NCBI GenBank assembly: GCA_947846985.1
Contig: CANTUZ010000004.1
Location: 6,066,927 to 6,130,926 of the forward strand
From: Fratercula arctica
Lineage: Eukaryota; Chordata; Aves; Charadriiformes; Alcidae
Length of the DNA stretch: 64,000 nt
Direction: 5' to 3'
Positions 1 through 17,700 of the stretch are shown here, piece by piece; position 1 is the stretch's first letter, and every line of letters begins with the position of its first letter. The notes under the pieces were generated by a model. The model was not told where the DNA came from and made no database searches. It was given only the letters and a program-made list of their open reading frames with translations. The position numbers were made by a program, and so were the translations under genes.

Positions 1-2690
<2,690 letters not shown>

Positions 2691-3225
2691 GACTTATGAG
2701 TTTAGAGAAAAAACAGACTAGTTTAATTAAATATTAATAATAAAATAGAAAGAAAACAACGAAATATGTACCAAACCTCATCGAGCTCCCAGGATGGCGA
2801 TCGCATCACCAGCAGGCAATGGGAAAAATCCCAGACTGGACTCGGCGACGGACGTGAACTAGATTATGGATCGCGATTCAGGAATGCATGGATGGGGATC
2901 AAAGGCAGACGGACAGAGTCCTCAGACACCAGCCCCTGAAGAAAGAGGGGTGACCCTTTGATCCCTCAGCTTTTATACTGAACAGATGCAGGTGGGATGG
3001 AATATGCCGTTAGTCAGCTTTGGATCACCTGTGCTGTCCACTCCTCCCCACAGGTGCAACCACTTACACTCTTCTGCTTCGGACCCTCCAACATGGCACA
3101 CAAAGTTAGCTGACCATGGCTGTGATAGCAGTAAGTGTAAGCAAGAGCCTCTCTGCATACCATTCCTTGGCATAAATTACAAATAATCAGGTCTTATCAC
3201 TCTGAGAACAAAGTGTCTCCGCAAT

Positions 3226-6200
3226 GCTGTATTCATAGACATTTCAAAATTGTGCTGCTAATACTAATAGTTAGAACACTGGAGTGTAACAACCTCTTTC
3301 AGTATTCTTTCAGAGTCATTAACAGATGTATAAATAGTAGGACTTAAGTATTAAAAGCTTCTATGTCCCACCAGAGTATTAGAAAAATTTTGTGTTAGTG
3401 TCAGTTGTAAGGAATGAAAAAGTGTCCAGAATTTTAGTTAAAACATGACAGTGAACAGATTATCATAAAAGTGCGTGTATTGTTTTGGATCAGTTGGATT
3501 TCTGCCGGTCCATAGGCAGACATCTGGGGAAAAATAGAATTAAAAAAACCCAAAACAGGGCTAGCTGAACACGAGACTACCTTTGACTACTTTCTAGTGC
3601 CCTTATGTGTTACACACGATGCCATTTTGTGTTTAGTATCTACAGAGTCATGTGGCAGATATCATAAAGCTTTAAAAAAAAAAATCTTAACAAAGGTAAT
3701 GTATATTCTCACCAACACACATATGTATACAGAAATATGTATATAGTGCTGCATGATGTCATTCAATATATAAGCAACCGCTCTGGTAAATTAGATGAGG
3801 CCCTCTGACAAGAAAAACAAAAGGAAGAGAGAATCCAACAACATGGGTGAAGAATGACTTTGGTAATGAAAACAATCAGACACACAGGTTTTACACCTGG
3901 ATGTAAAGTGTCTGGTCGGCCTGGACACTGACCGTTAATTTAGCAAAAAATAAAAAGAATGAAAATTGAGTATCTCAATCTACGTAAGTAAAAATTCTGA
4001 CACCTCAAAAACAAATGCAATGAAGAGAGAGAAATTAAGTTACCTGGGGCAACTGCTTCAGTTTTAAGAGTAAGAGCAAAATTTAACTGTTCTTTTAATT
4101 AAGATCCAGCTCCAAAGCTTCCATATGTATAATTGAACATACTTAATATTTTCATAGACTAGAATACTTTCTTGAATGGAGGCCAATCTGTCTTAATATA
4201 TACCAGATAAAATTGTTAGCATCATTTTCCCTGTCTGTGACCCTTTCCAGGGGCTATGAATATTTTAAAATCATTTTCCACTTTACGAAGGCCCCAATGT
4301 TTTTGTCTTCAAAACAAAGAACTTGGGGGTGCTTCATTTTGAACCTTAAAACATTACATTTAACTTCATATAAAATAAATTATACAGCATCATTTGCAAT
4401 GCATTTGCATGTTTTGTTTTTAAGCTCTTGAAGTACTCAAGAGTAATTATTTTCATTTCTAAACTTCATCCATTATTATTCCAACATGAAATGCAGTTAC
4501 CTGTATCTCATTCAGTTTAAATAAAATAGAAAGATGCTATAGCATTGGACAAAACAGATGCCAGTCTCTCCTTTTGTAGCTTGATGGGTGTTGTGACATT
4601 AATTGGATATTCACAACTGGCTGGCCACCTGTACCAGTATTATTTTTTTTTTAAATACAAATTCATCAGCCATTGACTGTAAGATCTTATAAATGGTCTT
4701 CACGCGCTGTTGGTGTTGGTATTTGTCCTTTGGTTTCTATAAGGGCAGCTGGGGCGAATAAAGTCAGTCTTGTTGAGCGTAAAGCTGACAACTGCTACTC
4801 GAGCAGACACGTATGTTACAGCTCTGTCCTGTTTTGTCCTAGCTGCAGTTGCAAGGAGGGTGAGGTCTGAAAGGTCCAAATGAAACAAATTGGACAGAAC
4901 AAAGATGAAAGACATCGCATCGTGCTGAATGTATGCTGATCACTAGTGGCAAGAGTGGAGCCCTGTAAGTTTCCACATAACTCTGTTTTGTATTTGGTAC
5001 ATATGTAGCAGAGGTGCATATAGCCTCTTGTTTGTCATGAACAAAACTGATTGCAGAATACACCTATGCCGGCATCGCCTTCAGCTGAAGGTACAGCATA
5101 CACCAGTGAAAGGAATTTTCTCACTGACATAGCTAAATCTCCTCTAAAGTGACCAACTGAACCACTAAATACACACGATTGCGGTACACACACCAGGGGT
5201 TGCTGGCATAGCTGGCAGCCGCTTGGGAGCGTGAAGAAGTCAACCATGCAACACAACTGTGCTGACAGAACTTCTTAGTGCTGACTAAGTCTTACTCAGA
5301 CTCATGAACCCCTAGTACCCAGGCACAAAGCAGCACTTCCACCACTCCCTAAACACACACAGGCAGCCACCAGGTAACACAGAACGGGTGAATGGCTTTC
5401 CACTGTCCTAATAGAGGCTCTGTTGAAAAAATATGGAAAAAACTTCTGTCAACCCAGAGACTGAGAAGTATGCTTTGGTGTGCATCTTCCAAAAGCACTC
5501 TTATCAGCAGGTTTTTAGTCTCTGTATCATGATCCACATTGACCCATCGATTTCTTCTCAGGAAGTCACTGCCAAACAAAGAGTTACTGCGCTAAATAGT
5601 TCAGCAGGTAGTATCTATCCTGTACAGTTAAATCACTACCCTTCCTATGCTTACTGGCTTTCTTTTTTCAGGTTCCCCACTCCTAAGCAACAGAAACACC
5701 TGCCCAGGTAATTTTCTTTGTTCTCTTTTCAAGTATTCTTTTCTTGGCACTTGCACTAAAACAGGTGCAATTGAGGGGAGGGTAACAATCAATCCAGGAA
5801 TGTTTGTGCTCACAGAAACAACCAACTTCATTGCCAAAATGCTGTCTAGGTGGCTTAGCTGAACTGAGGGGTGGCACTCGTGCTCTAAAACAATGTCTGA
5901 GAATCTGGGTTGCCTGCACAACTTGGACAAAAGATCGCATGCAGAAACCACACTCACCCAGGAAAACACAAATGACTTGTGTGAGAGTCCTTAGCCCAGA
6001 TTAGTGACAACACTGTCACTATTCAGCGGAATTGATCTACCGCAGACAGGCTAAACAGCAGTAGATGTTGTTCCAAAAATAGGAGGAAAGTAGCTTTGAT
6101 ATGTACACGTTAGTTATGTTAATTATTATGTTAGTTATGTATGTTATGTATGTTAGTTAGTTATGTATGTTAGTTATTAGTTCCTATAATTAAGAATAGA

Positions 6201-9200
6201 CATACTCAATAAGGTGCTGCAAGATTTTAAATATCCATTTTCTCTTTAACCAGAGCCCTGGAAAATGGACTGTAAAGACCATACAGTGAGGAGCAGATTC
6301 TTAATATGAAAACACACACAGGTTTTACCTTGTGTTGCAAACTGGAATTAATCCACAATATTAAAAAAAAAAAAAAAATGCTGTTGAAATTACATTATGA
6401 AATTACATGGAAAGGGTGAAATCTTAAAAACAACCCAGATATGTGAAATCTCCTTTCCTTTTCCTGAGCGAGTCCTTTCCTCTTCCTGAGGGAACATTGA
6501 GTTTGTAAGGAAATGTAAAAATGGACAAGATCCATGTTTTCAGTTCTACTGCACATAATGCACTTGGTTCTTATCATAAAAGCACACTGGCATGTACACG
6601 AGCATATTCACCATTTGAGATACATAAAGTACATTTCAATTAACACAACTAGGAATTTTAAAGGTCGAATAAAGGCCTTTTCAAACTAGACGCCAGTCAC
6701 TGAACAAGCCTCAAACACAAAAGTCATTTTCTTTTTTCTTTTTTTTCAGCGCGTGGGGGTGTTTGGTTTGGGTTTTTGATTCCCCCTTTAAGCTAAAAGT
6801 TGCTTGTACCATGCCGGCATAAGGCTTTAGGAAAAGTCTTAGAGGTAAGTTTCATCATTCTTTCCCAGTTGCTACTATAATTTGCAAAGTTTCTGCTTTA
6901 CCTTCTTCATTGCAGTTTTAATTATTTCATGTACGCAATTGTAATCTTTTGTTTCCTAGTGTTATTAAGGTAACCTCATCACTTCTGTTTTGCACTCTTA
7001 ACTCATTGCACTTACTTCAGCTGCTATTTACAAAATAGCAAAAAATATGGAAAGAACTATAGGGACAACTGGGTTCCATTTTTATTGGCATAATGCTTTT
7101 AAGAAAAATGCTTTGATAGTTTTAGCGTTCATTTCAACTGAACCAGTTGGATGAATTGTTGGGGATCAAAAAAATCTGAGGAACATACCTCAAGTGAAAT
7201 AATTTATTCTGAAGTAATGCATTAAATAGAAACCACATTTTGGTGGTAACCTTAACCAAATAACACAGTAGATAAATAATAACGAAGCACAAGTAACAAA
7301 GAAAATTATGAGGCATAACATAATGTTGTAAACTTAACACAGAGAAAGTTTGATATTCTTAATTCCTTCTTTCACCAACTTCTTAAATAAAGGTACCTTT
7401 AATATTTATATAGTAGGTCGTATACATGTTATCTTGCAAACTACCTCCAACTGACTTAACAGAGGATGCCCTTCATACATATTGCTTTCCTGTAGTTCTG
7501 CTTTTTACTGTCTTGATTGCTTGGTCATACATTGAGTTAGTTATGCTTAAATTGATATGGAGCTATAATGCTTTCTACAGCCTATCCTAGGGCATATTCA
7601 AAGCCTGCACAATGCCAAGCAGTTGAAAAATCTCACCCCTCCTCAAAGAGCAAACATTGAGCTGTAATTAATTTGCAGTCTAGCACAGAGAAACTGAACT
7701 TGCTGAGGCACTGTTTCTATGTTGCTCCATAGATGCTTGTTTATAACTACATGGAACACTAAGGAGAAACACAAGGGCATCCAGCAGCCTTCCCATTTGA
7801 AGCCTAATGGTGTCAGGAACTATTTACATAACTTCCTTGGAAAGAGAAAGAGGTATTTTCAGTAGAAAGCTCTTATGTAGTCATGGAAGCTGCTGTGCCC
7901 CAAATTAAATTCCATGGCAGGAATCCACGCGTGGTAACAAACAAAATAATTACAAGGGTTGCTTGTCTGGAGTTACAATACTTGTTGCAACATCATACCA
8001 GAAGCAGGATATGATACTCCCTCCACCCGAGGAACAGTTAATTAGGGGTGATACTTAATAAATTGACATGTCACGTTCTAAGAAACAAAAAGATTTAAGA
8101 CAAAAATAGTCTGCAAGATTCCAGAAGCAAACATGCCAGCCACTGAAGTATCCAGCAGCTTAGAAGGAAAATGTGTTCTCCAGAAGAAAGGATGGCTTTT
8201 CATAGCTTTGCATCTTGCTTAGATGGTGTAGTATCATGCCTGAAGGTTTTCAGGGACTTCACATTTCTTTCCTCCCTCCTCCTGCCCCTCAGGCAGTTGG
8301 GCTGAAATGAGAGAGGCACATGGGGTTTTTTGTCCTTTTAAGAGTTCCTTGCATTCTTAAGTATTAGAGTATTAGCTTTTGCAGCACCCATAGCAATACC
8401 AGAATTTCATTCTGGCAGCTGACAGATCTGAGAAAGCGTGTTGTTCATGATAATGGCTCTCACTTCCCAGCTTGTACATTCACTGGTCCACAAAACATTT
8501 CTGCACTGCAGATTAAGCAAGTTTGCAGCTACTGTTTTGAAAACTTCCTGGATCTACGTATCTCCTTTCCAACCCCCATCCACTTCCTCTTAATCTGGTA
8601 AGATCAGGAGCAGCAATTTAAAAACAATCTTTGGCTCACCTGGATTGTACCCCATTTGCAGGACACTTAGAATATTGTCAGACTATTTCCTCTTTGTTCA
8701 TGTATATCTGCGTGTTTTTAGCGTGCAAATAACATTTAGCTTTGACCAGGTATGCAAAGGTTTCAGTCAGAACTTTCCCTGGAATTTGCCAAGCCCATTT
8801 CTCTGACTAGGTACAAGGTCATTAACTTTGCATGGGATCATTGTTCTTTTTTTCATTGTAAATGACTTCCCAGACCTTCTAAGCTGCAGTATCTGGACCA
8901 GGATGGAAGAAGAGCTTTACACTTTCTCATTTTGCATTGAAGTTTTTGGGAAGCAAAGGTTTCAGCTTGTCTAATGACAGAATCTGAGGGGAAGATGTGA
9001 AGAGGAATAGCATACAGACCTCTCAGGATTTTTTGTTCTTCTCAGCTGTACAGAGTTCAGCCTACAAATTTTTTTTTTTACTATTCCATTCCCCAAAGAA
9101 ACCAACTAATATATATGGGAAAAATCTTCCCCTTCTTTAAAGTCAATAGGAGCAACTATGGTATACAATGCTGACAAGCTGAATATGAAACCATATTGCT

Positions 9201-10679
9201 TTACTCCATGCAACATGCCAGCACACGCAGACACAATGACGCTTCTATTGCTTCTGAAAACAAATCCAAGAAGTGTAATACACTCAAATGAAAGCTTTAG
9301 AAACAGAAGCAGCAAATTAACTAGCAGAGCTTAGGAAGAGCTGCGTATATGCCTTTAAAGTCTGCCCTGCTTTGGGGACAATGGCACCCTTGCTACTAGT
9401 AATCACCAGGCACAGTGACTCTAAGTACCTGGAACAAATTGTGTTGACATGGAGTCAACTTAAACCATATGTTATACTACCAACTAAAAACTCAATCTTT
9501 TAGATCTAAGACAATCTACTTTCCTAGACAATTAAATGTGCCTTTTGTAAATATGACAATAAGCCCCATCTACTCGGTGTCTCAGGGTTTTTTTCCAGTT
9601 CTAACAGTGTTTGCTTTGTCTGTATTTTCTAGTGATCTGAAAAACTAAGTTATTCTTTCCCTAATGCACTTTGATTTGCTGAGAAAAATTCCTTTCAGAG
9701 CTATTTTTAAGGACTGCTTCCTTTTTTTGTGGCTGGTTGGTTTTTTCCTACACTGATTCTTTAAGAGCTTTCTGAATTCAGTAAACATTTCAACCTAAAA
9801 AAATTGTTGCCCCACCAAATCTCTCTTCTAATCAATGCACAGTTGGCTTTTCGTTTTTCTGGAAACCGATACAGACTTCTTGTGTTGTGATACTCAAGGA
9901 GTAAATGGTAAGATTATTTTTTAACTTATGTCTCTTTCTTTGCTTACATGTACAGAGCGGTTCCTGACAAAGTTTCTTTCTCAGATATTTGAAGTTCTGT
10001 AAGTTAGCTCCAGGATTTCAGAATTAAGAATCTTCTCCTTCCCCTTTTAAAATATTAAACTGCATACATGTGTTTGCATTTCCATTCCTGAGCTGATTGC
10101 ATATTAATTGTTCACTCCTGTTGTTTCAGCGGTTTTTAAACTAGGGTTTAAAAAAATTCTTAAGACAAAATTTTAAGTGATTAAGTACCAGATTAAGCTA
10201 GTAATTCAGATTTTGTAGTGATGTATTAAGTAATGACCACTTAAATAATCTACATCATATGGACCTAAAAGAAGCACAATATAATTTGACTGTAGTAGAT
10301 TTTTACTGCTATCTCACATGATAACTTCACATAAGCAATATAGGAAGGAAGTCTAAAGAGCTAGTGGTTAAAAATACCGAGTAGCAGTAACTCACCTTTT
10401 AGAATAGGAAGCTCTGCCCTGAGCCCTGTAGTATTTTATCTTGACAAATTGGAGGTGTGATCTGATAAAAGAGGTTGCAGTTCAATAGTGAAAAGATCCC
10501 ATAGCTACAAAACATAAGCAAAAGGGAGAGAGAATACAATTGCATAGGTAGCAACTCTTTAGAAAAAGTACTGGAAGCAATAGTGGGTCTTAAGCTGAAC
10601 TTGAGTCAAAGTTCTTATGCTGGTGTGAAAATATAATATATACTCTTATTTATACAACCCAGCATGAAAGACTGCAGGA
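3226..10679. other. Intergenic DNA, no gene recognised
   Basis: AT-rich DNA between the LTR and an old CR1 copy. All frames are short (113 codons or fewer), lack recognisable domains and overlap on both strands, as expected by chance. A short-period tandem repeat at about 6106-6182 is listed separately. Small A or T runs occur at 3671-3684, 6361-6378 and 9069-9079. No RNA gene or CpG island was seen. Confidence 0.7.
6106..6182. repeat. Imperfect tandem repeat, ATGTTAGTT-like unit
   Basis: Units built from GTTAGTTATGT and ATGTATGTTA recur about six to eight times with slippage-like variation (TTAATTATT, TATGTATG, TTAGTTAG). It is a composite simple repeat and is likely length-variable. Confidence 0.85.
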
Positions 10680-11290
10680 TAAAATCACCTTCAGTGTTGG
10701 TTCAGCCTCAGCTGGAGAACTGGATTCATTTTAAGGCATCAAATTTCTAGAAAAAAGTGGAAGAGCGGACAAAGTTCTAGCATGTTTTTGTGAGGAAAAA
10801 TCATGTCAAGTATATCTTATTTCTTTCTATAGCAGTTATAGGCTTTATAGCCAAAGGAGAAGTGAAGTCCAGATAATTACCATAGACATTGATCAAAATT
10901 CTAGTAGACAGGGCCTCAGAAGAAAGACTGAAGACATTCAAGTGTTTTGTCCAGAGAACAGAAAACTTCTGGATATGTAATAGTAGTCTTCAAGTGCGTT
11001 ACAACTACTTTAAAGAAAAAAACTTTTTTCTTTTACTGACCACTAAAATTGAAAATACTGTCTAAATTGAAAATTTACATTTTAACATTGAAGATACTTT
11101 CTAAATGAGTAAAGTACTTGCACAGACTGCCTAGCGAGGTCACTGGGCTTTCATCAACAGGGGTCTTTGAGAACAGGCTAGGTAAGCATATGAAGTGACA
11201 CAGGCACAGCCAGTACTTGACATAGCCCTACACCAGATGATTTCCTGAGCTCTTCTCTAGCCCTGTTTCCTGTGACTGTATGAGGTTTAA
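10680..11290 (+). mobile_element. Old CR1-type LINE fragment (3' part)
   Basis: Several blocks in order match the 3' portion of amniote CR1 non-LTR retrotransposons. These are CTCAGCTGGAGAACTGGATTC near 10708, a GAAGAAAGACTGAAGACATTCA-like block near 10919, CAGAGAACAGAAAAC, and AGTAGTCTTCAAGTGCGTTAC near 10982. Further on come the CAGACTGCCTAGCGAGGTCA block near 11124 and a tail ending in a CCCTGTTTCCTGTGACTGTATGAG-like remnant at about 11285. The copy is heavily diverged, 5'-truncated, and carries indels with no usable reading frame. Orientation is sense on the plus strand. Family assignment is from pattern memory, not a library search. Confidence 0.72.
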
Positions 11291-14200
11291 TGTGAGATGC
11301 ACGAAAAGTGATGGCAGACAGACATAAAGTATCAGTCCATAAAGAAAAAATTTGAAGTAGCTTTCTGATATCCAACAAGGACCTCAGGCCCCAGCTTTCT
11401 ACCTTTTCTGACTTGACTTACTGCTTTTTCTAACCCCTCCCCTGTTGTTGGTGCCAGTCAGTCAGCTTTAACTGGAAAAAAATATAAGACTGTCCAGCCT
11501 TCATGGCTCTGGCGGTTTGCTCAGGTTCAAAGGGCTGTTCAACAGGCTGATGTAAGAAAAGCCTTTTGAGGGTTCTTACATTCATGGAAGCTATGTCTAG
11601 CAAAGAAAGTCTCCATGCCTCAAATACTTGGAGGCGAGAGAAGTACCCAGGGGCAACACAATGCGCACCTGACCCAGTCATATAATTTCTCCTAGATAGC
11701 TGCTATTGGACACTGCCATGGAGTGACCTCTGATATACTCACATGTTATGGTCTGATATAAAATAGCCTAGAAAAACATGAACTTAAGGAATCTTGGAAA
11801 TTCAGAAATTAGAGCACAGAATTCCAAATTAGTTATTTTAAAACATTTAGGGTAAGCCATTTTCATTGTTTTCTTCAGCAACAGGAACTGACAGAAGCAC
11901 TTTATGCAGTAGCAGATGAACTCCTGGGCCACATCCTTACACATTCTGAAAGTGTCTTCCTCAGCTCGGTGATAGCCTATTTCAACTCAAGAGGAACTTC
12001 CTAAACTGATCTCATCCACCCTGCTTTTCCTGCCAGCCTCTTTTTTTTTTTTTTCTTCATTAATGGAAAGTGACTTTCCAGATCCAGCATCTCCCTGGTG
12101 AGCTAGTTCCTTCAACCCTAACCATTCACGTACATGCATAAAGGTCATACCTTCTCAGCCCCCATTTCCCATTAGGCCTTGCACTGAGTTGATCATACAC
12201 TCCTCTTTGGGACCATTAAGTCTTAAACTTACCTATTTCCAACCTAATCTTGAGAGGGCTCTTCATGTAACACGAGCTTTGATGCCAAGCTGATTCCTAC
12301 CCTGTGCAACTATTTTTATTTATTGAAAAAACATAGAAATTAGGCTCCTTTTCAGTACCTGCTCTGTACCTATCATTTAACTCATCATATTTGACAGTCC
12401 AACCACACAATAAATTCTTTATAAAACCTTGAAAGAGCTTTAATGCTGTGAAGTATTTTTCCACCATTCCTGAACAGGACATAGAAGCTGGAACACCGTG
12501 TTGTGTTTTCCTGTAGCAGGAAGACAGCCGACTACTGTACTATGAACTTACGGTGGTTTGTTAACATTATTATAGCAGATGGATGACAACTCTCATTACT
12601 GACCTCTGCCTTTCATGTCTGCCATGTGGTGTTGGATATTCATATTTTCACTTCTCCATGAACCTTTAGCGCTCCACTACGTAGGGTATCATAAAGCTGC
12701 TACACAGAATGTTTTTAAATCCTCAGAGAACGGCTACATACATGCAGAAGATATTTCTCAGAACTGCCAGCTATGGAAAAATCATTGTGGCGTTCTAAGC
12801 ACATTTTCAAAATCTGTCCTGTCCTTTGCTCAGAGACTTCTTTTAGGTCATCTTTCACTTAATTATTATGCTCTTTGGCCTCACTGTCTTCCTCCCATTC
12901 TCAGAAAAACACCACTTGAGTTACCCTGTTTTCAACACCATGAGCGTCCACTACCTTCTACCTTTCGGTATTCTGTGTCTAACTAAGCCCAGTGGAAGGC
13001 TTAAACCCCCCGATTACCCACGCTAGATAATTTTTTCTTCCTGAACTGTGAGCTAGAGCAATTTAATTCCCCTACTCAGGAAACCTGGTCACAGAAGAGA
13101 ACAGTTTGCTCTAAGGCCTACAGGAAATAGAAAAACAAACAGATCTACAACACTTAGTTGGGGAACTAGGCCTAATTCCAGCGTCCACCTAAGAAGTAAT
13201 ACTTATACAGCTTTAATCATCTTAGACCAGATCCCATGTTCACATATTACCTTCTTGTGCTGCAGCCTGCATACCTACTCTACTACTTTCCCTTCTGACC
13301 TCTTTCCAGCCTCTTTACTCACATCTTGTCTTCATTCCTGCTTCATTTTGGCATTTCTAGTATTCCTTTCTACTGGAGAAGCACCCTCAAGTTTTAGCCA
13401 CCAAATACTTCCTCCCACCCCCCTTCAAAGAAATTAAAACTCTTTTTCAATGAATCCTCCTCAGTGCAGCACTGGTCTCACCATCAGCACCACTTCAGTC
13501 TGTCTTGTAGACTTTGAATTCAAAGAGATCACGTTTCAAGGACCGGCAAATGCCTCCAGTATTTACAGACCCTGACTATTTTTCCCCCCTTTTACACAGT
13601 GTTGAATTCCCAGCTATCAATGGCATTTGACCTAAGATATTAGACAAAAACCCAGGTGGCCAAACCGTTAGGGGTGGAGGCAGTAGATTTGAAATGCAAG
13701 GACAATTCTCATTGATTTCAGAGGTCTAGTATGTGGGAGTATTATTTAGAAGGCCGTTGGACTTATTTTTTTCTGGGTTTTGGTTATTTTTAGAACAGCT
13801 GAAATCAGCACACTATGTGATTTGAGGTGTATCTTATAAGAGGCAATACAACATTCAGCCCCATAAATGGAATGTTGTGTCTTTTGGGGTTTGAGCCCTA
13901 CGCACAGTACAATTTTGCAAGGAGGACTGTGTGCTGTGACTACTTCTGTGAAGTAGAACTATTTTGTATTGAGCTCTACTTTGACGCTGACCTGAAATAG
14001 ATTCCTATACTGTTCCTTAGTTATTCTGTAATTGCTTTTAAATTATGTTTGATGTCTGTTAATTCTGTGCCATCTCTAAATTGCAAGGTTATAATAAGAG
14101 ATTATTATAAGAAAAAGTTGCATCGATGTGGCAAAGAATCTATCTTCCAGTCAATTTTAAAAATACAGATTATTTTTTTTTCCTTGACAAACAAACTACG

Positions 14201-14756
14201 TGGGTTTTTTTTTAAAATCCAAATATAAAAATTAAATATTATTATAAACCTTCTTTGGAAGTGTTATGTGAACTCTTCAAAAAATATTTCCTTAGAGCAC
14301 ACACCAAAATGAGAGCTACTAACTTATGGGCAGGACTATCCTAAATGCTTCTTAGTGCTTTCCTTGGTTTTGAGCCTCCTACCTGCCTGTCCTTCACTGA
14401 AGTCACTTTCTCAGTTGACGACACATTCCCCAGGAAATACTTACTTCTCAGGGCTGTAACAAATTCCTCTGGAAGAATGAGAAATTCTTACTACTTTAAT
14501 AGTCTCTAGGACAGAGACTTGAATTCTTCTGTAGATCTTTGCTTCACTCCATCCAAATGCATACCGTGTTCTGAAAGAGGAGCCAGAAGCCAGTCCTGCA
14601 TATAAAAATTTAGATTTGAGAGTTTTCCACCTACAGGCCTCAGCAGAACCAGCCTCACCAACACCCATGGTCATGAGCTGCTTTATATGGCTTAAGGACT
14701 TGCATAATCAGGGGTACCATGTGCATCTGTGTTTAGAATGACCTGAGCCTAACAAA

Positions 14757-14789
14757 AACCAACCAAACCAACCAACAAACCAAACCACC
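14757..14789. repeat. CCAAA/CCAAC simple repeat
   Basis: Repeated AACC/AAACC units form a low-complexity tract with occasional substitutions. Confidence 0.8.
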
Positions 14790-17700
14790 ATCTGTCAGGA
14801 GTTCGGTTTTCGTTAAACCATGCAGGATGAATATTTGAAAACGGCTTTTCTTTTTGAATGCTTCCATTTGAAAACTCTGATCCTCATTATATTCCACCTG
14901 ACACCACAGGTACTCAGCAACAAACACTCAGAATTCAAAGTCAAGTCAGCTGAACATGCAGGATCAGAGACAGAGCTGCAAGTTGCCTGTTGGTGTGTGC
15001 TGCGTATACTTGTGGGGTTTGTTTTGTTTTTGAAGCAGTGCATCCAGCCACATAGCCTATAGTTTTGCAGAACTTCAAATAAACAGAAAAGAGTCCTCCC
15101 AAAAAAGGAGATTGTGTATTGGCAATATTTAAGAAACAAATGTCATAACATCTGAAGAACTGATTTCAATAACAATTGTTACTGAAACGATTTATGACCA
15201 CCCACTGAATAGCATCAATTTCTGTAAAATTAATCTTTGTAAGTAACACTTATTTTTTAGATTGCAACTATCTAAAATTTCACTGTCCATCAGACAAAAA
15301 AAAATATTTTTTTTGATGCCATAATTTCTGGCTACTGCACTTCTTGGGGCACTGTATTTTTTGTTAACATTATTTAACTGGGGTTCCATGAGGTAGATAC
15401 AAGATTGTGAAATGCACTGTTTCGGAAATTGTATGCCAAACTCCAGAGACTGCCTAATTGTACTCCCCTACCCCCTGGATATAGTCACAGTATCAAATAA
15501 GAAAACTACAAACGTAGTACTGCTGTTGTTATTAAAAAGAAAAGTTACACAAGCTAGTCTTTCACAATACTTACTAGGATAATTTATTTAACTGTAGAAG
15601 TCTTATTTCCAAGTCTGTATTATACAAGATGTGAGACTAGACTCTAAAAAATGTAAGAAGGAGCAATCCTCAAGTAAACAACTCTGGCTCAAATGATTTT
15701 TAGATATGGTTGCCAAGGCCTATAAGGATCAACTGTAAAATGACTTAGATACATTAGAAAAACAAGCAAACAATAAAAGCGAAATGAAGAAAACCAATAG
15801 CTATTTCAAAGATTAAGTTGTGTTATTACAAATATTTTGTGCAGCTTAAGATTGCTTCGTGAAGTGACTCAGTTTTGAAAGCACTAGAAAGATTAAAGAC
15901 AAGAATATAATTTTTCTTTTTATTCCCTTCATTATTTTTATGTTTTCAAAATTGAGACAGAAATAAGAAATATGTTCTTCCTTATAGACAATGGTAGAAT
16001 GATTCAAACAAGTTCAGCCTTTCAGACAAAGCCTTCTGTTTAAACTTTACAGGTCTACTTAGCTTCACAAAGCAGAGGCGTCTGGAGACTTCAATAACTG
16101 GGGAAAGGATCTCACGTGGCACCCTGCCAGGAGCTACTTTCACTGTCCACCAAAACCAGAAGCTGATAGAAAAGATTGAGACAAGCCTGTTACGCGCACA
16201 CGTTGGTCCAGAAGTTGATTTTTGAGAGCAGATGGAAGACAGCAAGGAGTTCTGCAACTATCTGGAATTGGTAGAGAAAGAGGGACCAGTGGAAAAGTGT
16301 ATGTGTATATATGTACAGATTCAGCTAATGGTTAATAAGAGGACAAGTGTACTTTGAAAAACATGCTTTTCAAAGAAAAGTAATAGCTACAGAAAGACAT
16401 TTTAAAGATGCCTGCCACTATGCTGCTTCCTTTCTGAGGTATTCACCCTTGGTTAAGAAGACCAACGAATCCTACCGCTCAGTCTAAAGCCGTAGCTGGT
16501 TCTGTTTTGCCATGTGCGAAGCCTGCCTATATAAATGCTTTCTCTTAGCTCAAGTGTGTTCTCCTCTGACATTTCAGAGAAAACAATGGCACCCCTCTGG
16601 GTCAGGCCTGCAGAGAGTTTGGGTTTGATATTGTTTGTGGGACGCTGTTCTATTTATCACACAATAGGGTTTCTGTTTCTCCACCAGTTCTATTGTGTTA
16701 AATCACACTGCTTTTTTTAAAGTTAGGTTTTAAGTTATAGCCTGTCAGGCGCCCTAAGGCATCTAGACAGTGGGTGCCCCATAAATTTAAAGTTATTACT
16801 GCTCAGTATTGCCGTAAATGAGTTAGTCATCTTTTCTCATAAAGCAGCAAGGGAATGGACTGAAAATACAATGCAGCTGCATCTTATTTAAAAGTGTGTC
16901 TTTCAAGAGGTACAAGATATTAACATGCCCTTTCTGAAACTATATGAAAGTCTGCCCAAACTATAATAATTCATCACAGAAAGGCTGAATAAAGCCCTGT
17001 CTGCACTCGAGAAGTAGCCATAGTTAGCCCTTGTTGTACAACGTGGCTGTGGCCAACCCGCACGCTGAACTCGTTTCATTGTTCTGTTAACGTGGATGAA
17101 AAGCATTAACCTGCGCAGTCACCAGATGCAACACAACTAGCATGGCTTTGCCTGATCTGTGCCTAAGCGAGGTTATTCTTACAGCATGAAGGGAGCCTAA
17201 GAGAGAAGCAGGAGAGAAGGAAGCACAGTGGCTGCAGAGCACTCAATATGCAGCTGCTGCTACGGTCCTGCCTGTCTAACCACTGGATGTTTGAACCCAC
17301 CCAACCTGCTCCTCACGTCTATACACACAGAGCCCCCATTTCCCTTCTCATGCTTTCTTAGAAAGAAACCATATTTTTCTTATTTGGAGTTGCTGAATTT
17401 TATCATTTGTGCAATAGTTTTGACACTGCATTACTTCCATTGAGTTTACAAACTGCAATAAGAGTTACTGGGTTATATACCATACATTCAAAATCTGATA
17501 AAACACCATCAAGTAAGAATGGCAGTAGTTTATTTTCATCTCATGTGTTTTGCATCTTTACAGACTTGCAAGCAGTAGGCATAACCATTATTGCTAATAA
17601 AATTTGAAGGTTGGAGAATGTTTATAATAACTTAATATTGAACTATGGTGAAAGACACGGGAAAAAACTAGAACAACCCAAAAGGTTGGGAGCAAAACAT

